Below the pieces are notes generated by a model. The model saw only the letters and a program-made list of their open reading frames with translations. It did not search any database and was not told where the DNA came from. 7,701 bases of DNA from Bacteroidota bacterium (GTDB taxonomy: Bacteria; Bacteroidota; Bacteroidia; Bacteroidales; Prolixibacteraceae): NCBI GenBank assembly GCA_030632865.1, contig DAOVTY010000151.1:1-7701 (forward strand), in the 5' to 3' direction. The position numbers and the translations under genes were made by a program. This document shows positions 6,211 to 7,701 of the stretch, piece by piece. Within the stretch, counting starts at the first letter, position 1; each line of letters starts with the position of its first letter.

Positions 6211-6701
6211 ATAAAATAATTAAAACAGGAATGATAGTATTCTTGCTATTATCTTGTACAAATGAACGAAACATTAAGGGGGATTGGGGTGTTGTTGATA
6301 CTGAAGGTAATTATTCTGAACTCTATTTTCAAGATGAAACAGTCAGGATTTACACAGAAGTTGCTGGTTATATTGGTATGCAAAGTTTTAAAATGGGGAA
6401 AGACTCATTACTCATAAATAACTTGATATACAAAACGAATTGGATAAATCCTGACTCTTTGGTTCTTGCTTGTAAACACATAACACTTTATTTAAGGAAA
6501 ATCAATTTAGGGTTTAAACTAAGTGAATTTAGTAATGAAAGTTTAGAAGATTCTTTTCGAATAATTTTTTATAACAGAATGTATACTAGGAAAAGCGGTA
6601 AGCCACAGGCAAAAAAAAGACATAATGCATTTCCGGAATTTAAGGAGGAAATAATTGAAATCGAATCAAAAACTAGTGGTCAAGCGGATGACATTCGGTA
6701 A
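6195..6701 (+). CDS. Small lipoprotein, candidate immunity protein (168 aa)
   Basis: From the ATG at 6195 the protein has a signal peptide ending FLLLSC, with lipid-accepting Cys21. The residues after it (T-N-E-R) do not match the surface-export signal, so it probably stays on the periplasmic side. The mature part begins with a lipocalin-like beta pattern (KGDWGVVDTEGNYSELYF, VRIYTEV, then a KMGKDSLLINN turn). Many small Bacteroidota proteins that follow toxin-like genes show this pattern. The basic tail after about residue 125 looks less ordered. The gene overlaps the upstream lipoprotein gene by 16 bp in another frame, so the two are probably translationally coupled. I infer that it neutralises the C-terminal domain of the upstream protein in the cell envelope. 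The pairing rests on position and type; I know no specific family name. Confidence 0.65.
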   Translation: MELQLDKIIKTGMIVFLLLSCTNERNIKGDWGVVDTEGNYSELYFQDETVRIYTEVAGYIGMQSFKMGKDSLLINNLIYKTNWINPDSLVLACKHITLYLRKINLGFKLSEFSNESLEDSFRIIFYNRMYTRKSGKPQAKKRHNAFPEFKEEIIEIESKTSGQADDIR

Positions 6702-6857
6702 ATATATGCTGTATGTTTTTATCCGATATTAACTTTTACCAAACATAAATTGGCAATTAGTGGTTTGCAGAACGTGGTGGGGTTTACTCTAGATGAGCTA
6801 AAATCGATTACTCAATCAGAGACATTTTTCAGAAACCGAGGTTTAAATTGTGACTAA
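6702..6857 (+). pseudogene. Headless toxin tail 1 (ends FFRNRGLNCD-stop)
   Basis: The frame is open from just after the preceding stop (6699-6701) to the TAA at 6855-6857, with no ATG. From about 6750 it reads LAISGLQNVVGFTLDELKS and ends FFRNRGLNCD. The (A)xSGLQxxxxF pattern followed by a short helix and a basic end is what I recall from the C-termini of Bacteroidota HExxH toxin-like metallopeptidase domains. The catalytic part is absent. Residues coded before 6750 (IYAVCFYPIL...) do not clearly belong, so the junction is probably between 6702 and 6750. This looks like the 3' remnant of a lost toxin cassette. A chance open frame is possible, but the matching ending of the next tail argues against it. 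Confidence 0.55.
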
Positions 6858-6918
6858 AATGAAAGATCTTATAAATGCACAGAATTATTTTCGTCAACTT
6901 GGAATTAACTGTAATTAA
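6847..6918 (+). pseudogene. Headless toxin tail 2 (ends YFRQLGINCN-stop)
   Basis: After an in-frame stop at 6844-6846 the frame reads IVTKMKDLINAQNYFRQLG and ends INCN at the TAA 6916-6918. Aligned without gaps to the last 22 residues of tail 1 it shares K, F, R, G, N and C plus several like-for-like changes, and both end N-C-(N/D). Nucleotide identity over those 69 bases is only about half, so this is an old family relationship and not a fresh duplication. An ATG at 6859 would give a 19-residue peptide, too short to be a likely product. The next gene starts 11 bp after this stop, as an immunity gene would after its toxin. Confidence 0.5.
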
Positions 6919-6929
6919 TCTATTAAAAA

Positions 6930-7340
6930 ATGAGAAAATTAATTTCATTATTTATTCTGGTAATTATTACAATCACATTATTCCTAATTTATCAGAATAA
7001 GAAAACAAATATTTATGTCGAATTAATAGACATGGAAGGTTATAATTTTAATTTTAATGATTCAGTTACTCAGAACATTAATAAGATGGTTATAACTCAA
7101 AAAGGTAAATTGTCATATCAATGGTGGGAAATAGAGATTGATTCAGACAAGATTGAAACAACGTCCCAAGAGAAACTATATGGTAATGTGATGTGCTCTC
7201 AATATTTTATACTTCATAATTTTGGATGGAATAGAGATTTGGTAACCGATTTAGATAAATATAGACTGTTTATCATTCATCGGGAAGATGGAGAGTTATT
7301 TATTTTGCCGGTGAAGGATATACATTTCATCATCGAATAA
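6930..7340 (+). CDS. Small membrane-anchored protein, possible immunity protein (136 aa)
   Basis: I do not recognise a family. The N-terminus has one hydrophobic segment (residues 4-21, LISLFILVIITITLFLIY) after M-R-K, with no lipobox cysteine, so it is probably an inner-membrane anchor with residues 25-136 in the periplasm. The soluble part is strand-rich (NIYVELIDMEGY, WWEIEIDSDKIE, YRLFIIH, ELFILPVKDIHFIIE). It starts 11 bp after the stop of toxin tail 2 and ends directly before the orphan HExxH frame, so its neighbours on both sides are toxin fragments. That position suggests an immunity protein for the toxin that tail 2 came from. It is about 28 percent GC, clearly lower than the following segment. 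The frame, start and length look like a real gene; the function is inferred from position only. Confidence 0.55.
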   Translation: MRKLISLFILVIITITLFLIYQNKKTNIYVELIDMEGYNFNFNDSVTQNINKMVITQKGKLSYQWWEIEIDSDKIETTSQEKLYGNVMCSQYFILHNFGWNRDLVTDLDKYRLFIIHREDGELFILPVKDIHFIIE

Positions 7341-7701
7341 TATTTGAATGGCTGGATTATTGTTAATAATTCATTCCTGCCTGCTTTGGGAGAATTAAAC
7401 CTGACCTGGACATTGGGAAGTTCGACAGAAACATTACCAATTGGTGTTCCCGAAAATGGGGTCTATAATTCTGTGGTAATTCAGTTAAATGAATCGAACC
7501 TAAACGTGAAGTCATCAACCAACGCTGCTTTAGATATGCTACACGAAGCATTACACGCCAAACTTATTGCCGAAGTTTATGATGAAGTTGGCTCAACCGA
7601 TTTTAAAACGTTATATGCTTATTACAAAGGTTGGGGGCTGGGTGAACTTGACCAACAGCAGGAACTTGAAATGGTGCAATTTTACTCTGATCAAATGGCA
7701 C
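7341..7701 (+). pseudogene. Orphan HExxH metallopeptidase-like toxin domain, no start, runs off window
   Basis: Frame 7341-7701 is open for 120 codons, beginning right after the TAA at 7338-7340 in the same frame. It has no ATG before 7536, six bases ahead of the key motif. It encodes VYNSVVIQLNESNL, a helix, LHEALHAKL with the zinc-binding HEALH at 7542-7556, then GWGLGELDQQQELEMVQFYS, where a Glu (7662-7664 or 7668-7670) could be the third zinc ligand. The order of strand, N-x-x-L, helix with HExxH, and a downstream acidic (E/H)xMxxxY-like segment matches Bacteroidota toxin-like metallopeptidase domains as I know them. With no signal peptide or start it looks like a silent cassette or a decayed gene. 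A TTG start at 7344 is conceivable. The 3' end is outside the window. GC is about 41 percent, against 28 percent just before. Confidence 0.7.

Noticed and set aside
4949..7375. TGGCTGGATTATT is shared between the lipoprotein signal-peptide region (around 4950-4962) and the start of the orphan HExxH frame (around 7349-7361), followed in both by an AATTCAT word.
   Set aside because: A single 13-base match is expected by chance about once in an AT-rich window this size, the copies are in different frames relative to the match, and the flanks need gaps to align. It is not good evidence for a recombination arm.
7363..7551. Minus-strand frame opposite the orphan HExxH domain.
   Set aside because: It has no recognisable protein features, while the plus-strand frame carries a clear HExxH motif and continues to the window end.

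Overview
This AT-rich window (roughly one third GC) reads as chromosomal DNA of a Bacteroidota bacterium, probably a marine or anaerobic Bacteroidales/Marinilabiliales relative. The clues are a Bacteroidota-type -7 promoter element (TATCTTTG), a lipoprotein beginning C-Q-K-D-E (the surface-export signal of this phylum), weak or absent Shine-Dalgarno sites, and a pRiA4b ORF-3-like gene beside miaA. The species is not identifiable from the sequence alone.

Positions 1-4316 are mostly ordinary. On the minus strand a pRiA4b ORF-3-like gene (1156-1671) ends in a clear intrinsic terminator. It is followed by miaA (157-1059) and, 5 nt later, a Nudix hydrolase cut by the window edge (1-151). A 390-bp gap holding a repeated GATTAATAT motif separates these from a lone plus-strand MacB/FtsX-type ABC permease (2063-3310). 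A convergent EamA/DMT transporter (3390-4316) has its own recognisable promoter at about 4413-4420. A 604-bp gap (4317-4920) follows. It has no credible gene, but it carries a minus-strand intrinsic terminator (4827-4852) with no gene left to terminate.

Positions 4921-7701 are the unusual part. A lipoprotein with a surface-export signal, a conserved-looking N-terminal domain, a Gly/Ser/Asp linker, an eight-cysteine cluster and an unrecognised C-terminal domain (4921-6210) overlaps by 16 bp a second small lipoprotein that looks like an immunity protein (6195-6701). Next come two headless gene tails in tandem, reading ...FFRNRGLNCD-stop and ...YFRQLGINCN-stop. They resemble each other and resemble the C-termini of Bacteroidota HExxH toxin-like domains. 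Then come a small membrane-anchored protein (6930-7340) and, in the same frame directly after its stop, a headless open frame with an HEALH zinc-protease motif that runs off the window end (7341-7701).

The best reading is a polymorphic-toxin locus: one complete surface-displayed effector with its immunity lipoprotein, followed by orphan or decayed toxin-tail and immunity cassettes that could swap onto the effector by recombination. The orphan terminator and the jump in GC content at about 7341 support a mosaic, inserted origin. The toxin function is inferred, not shown by the sequence.
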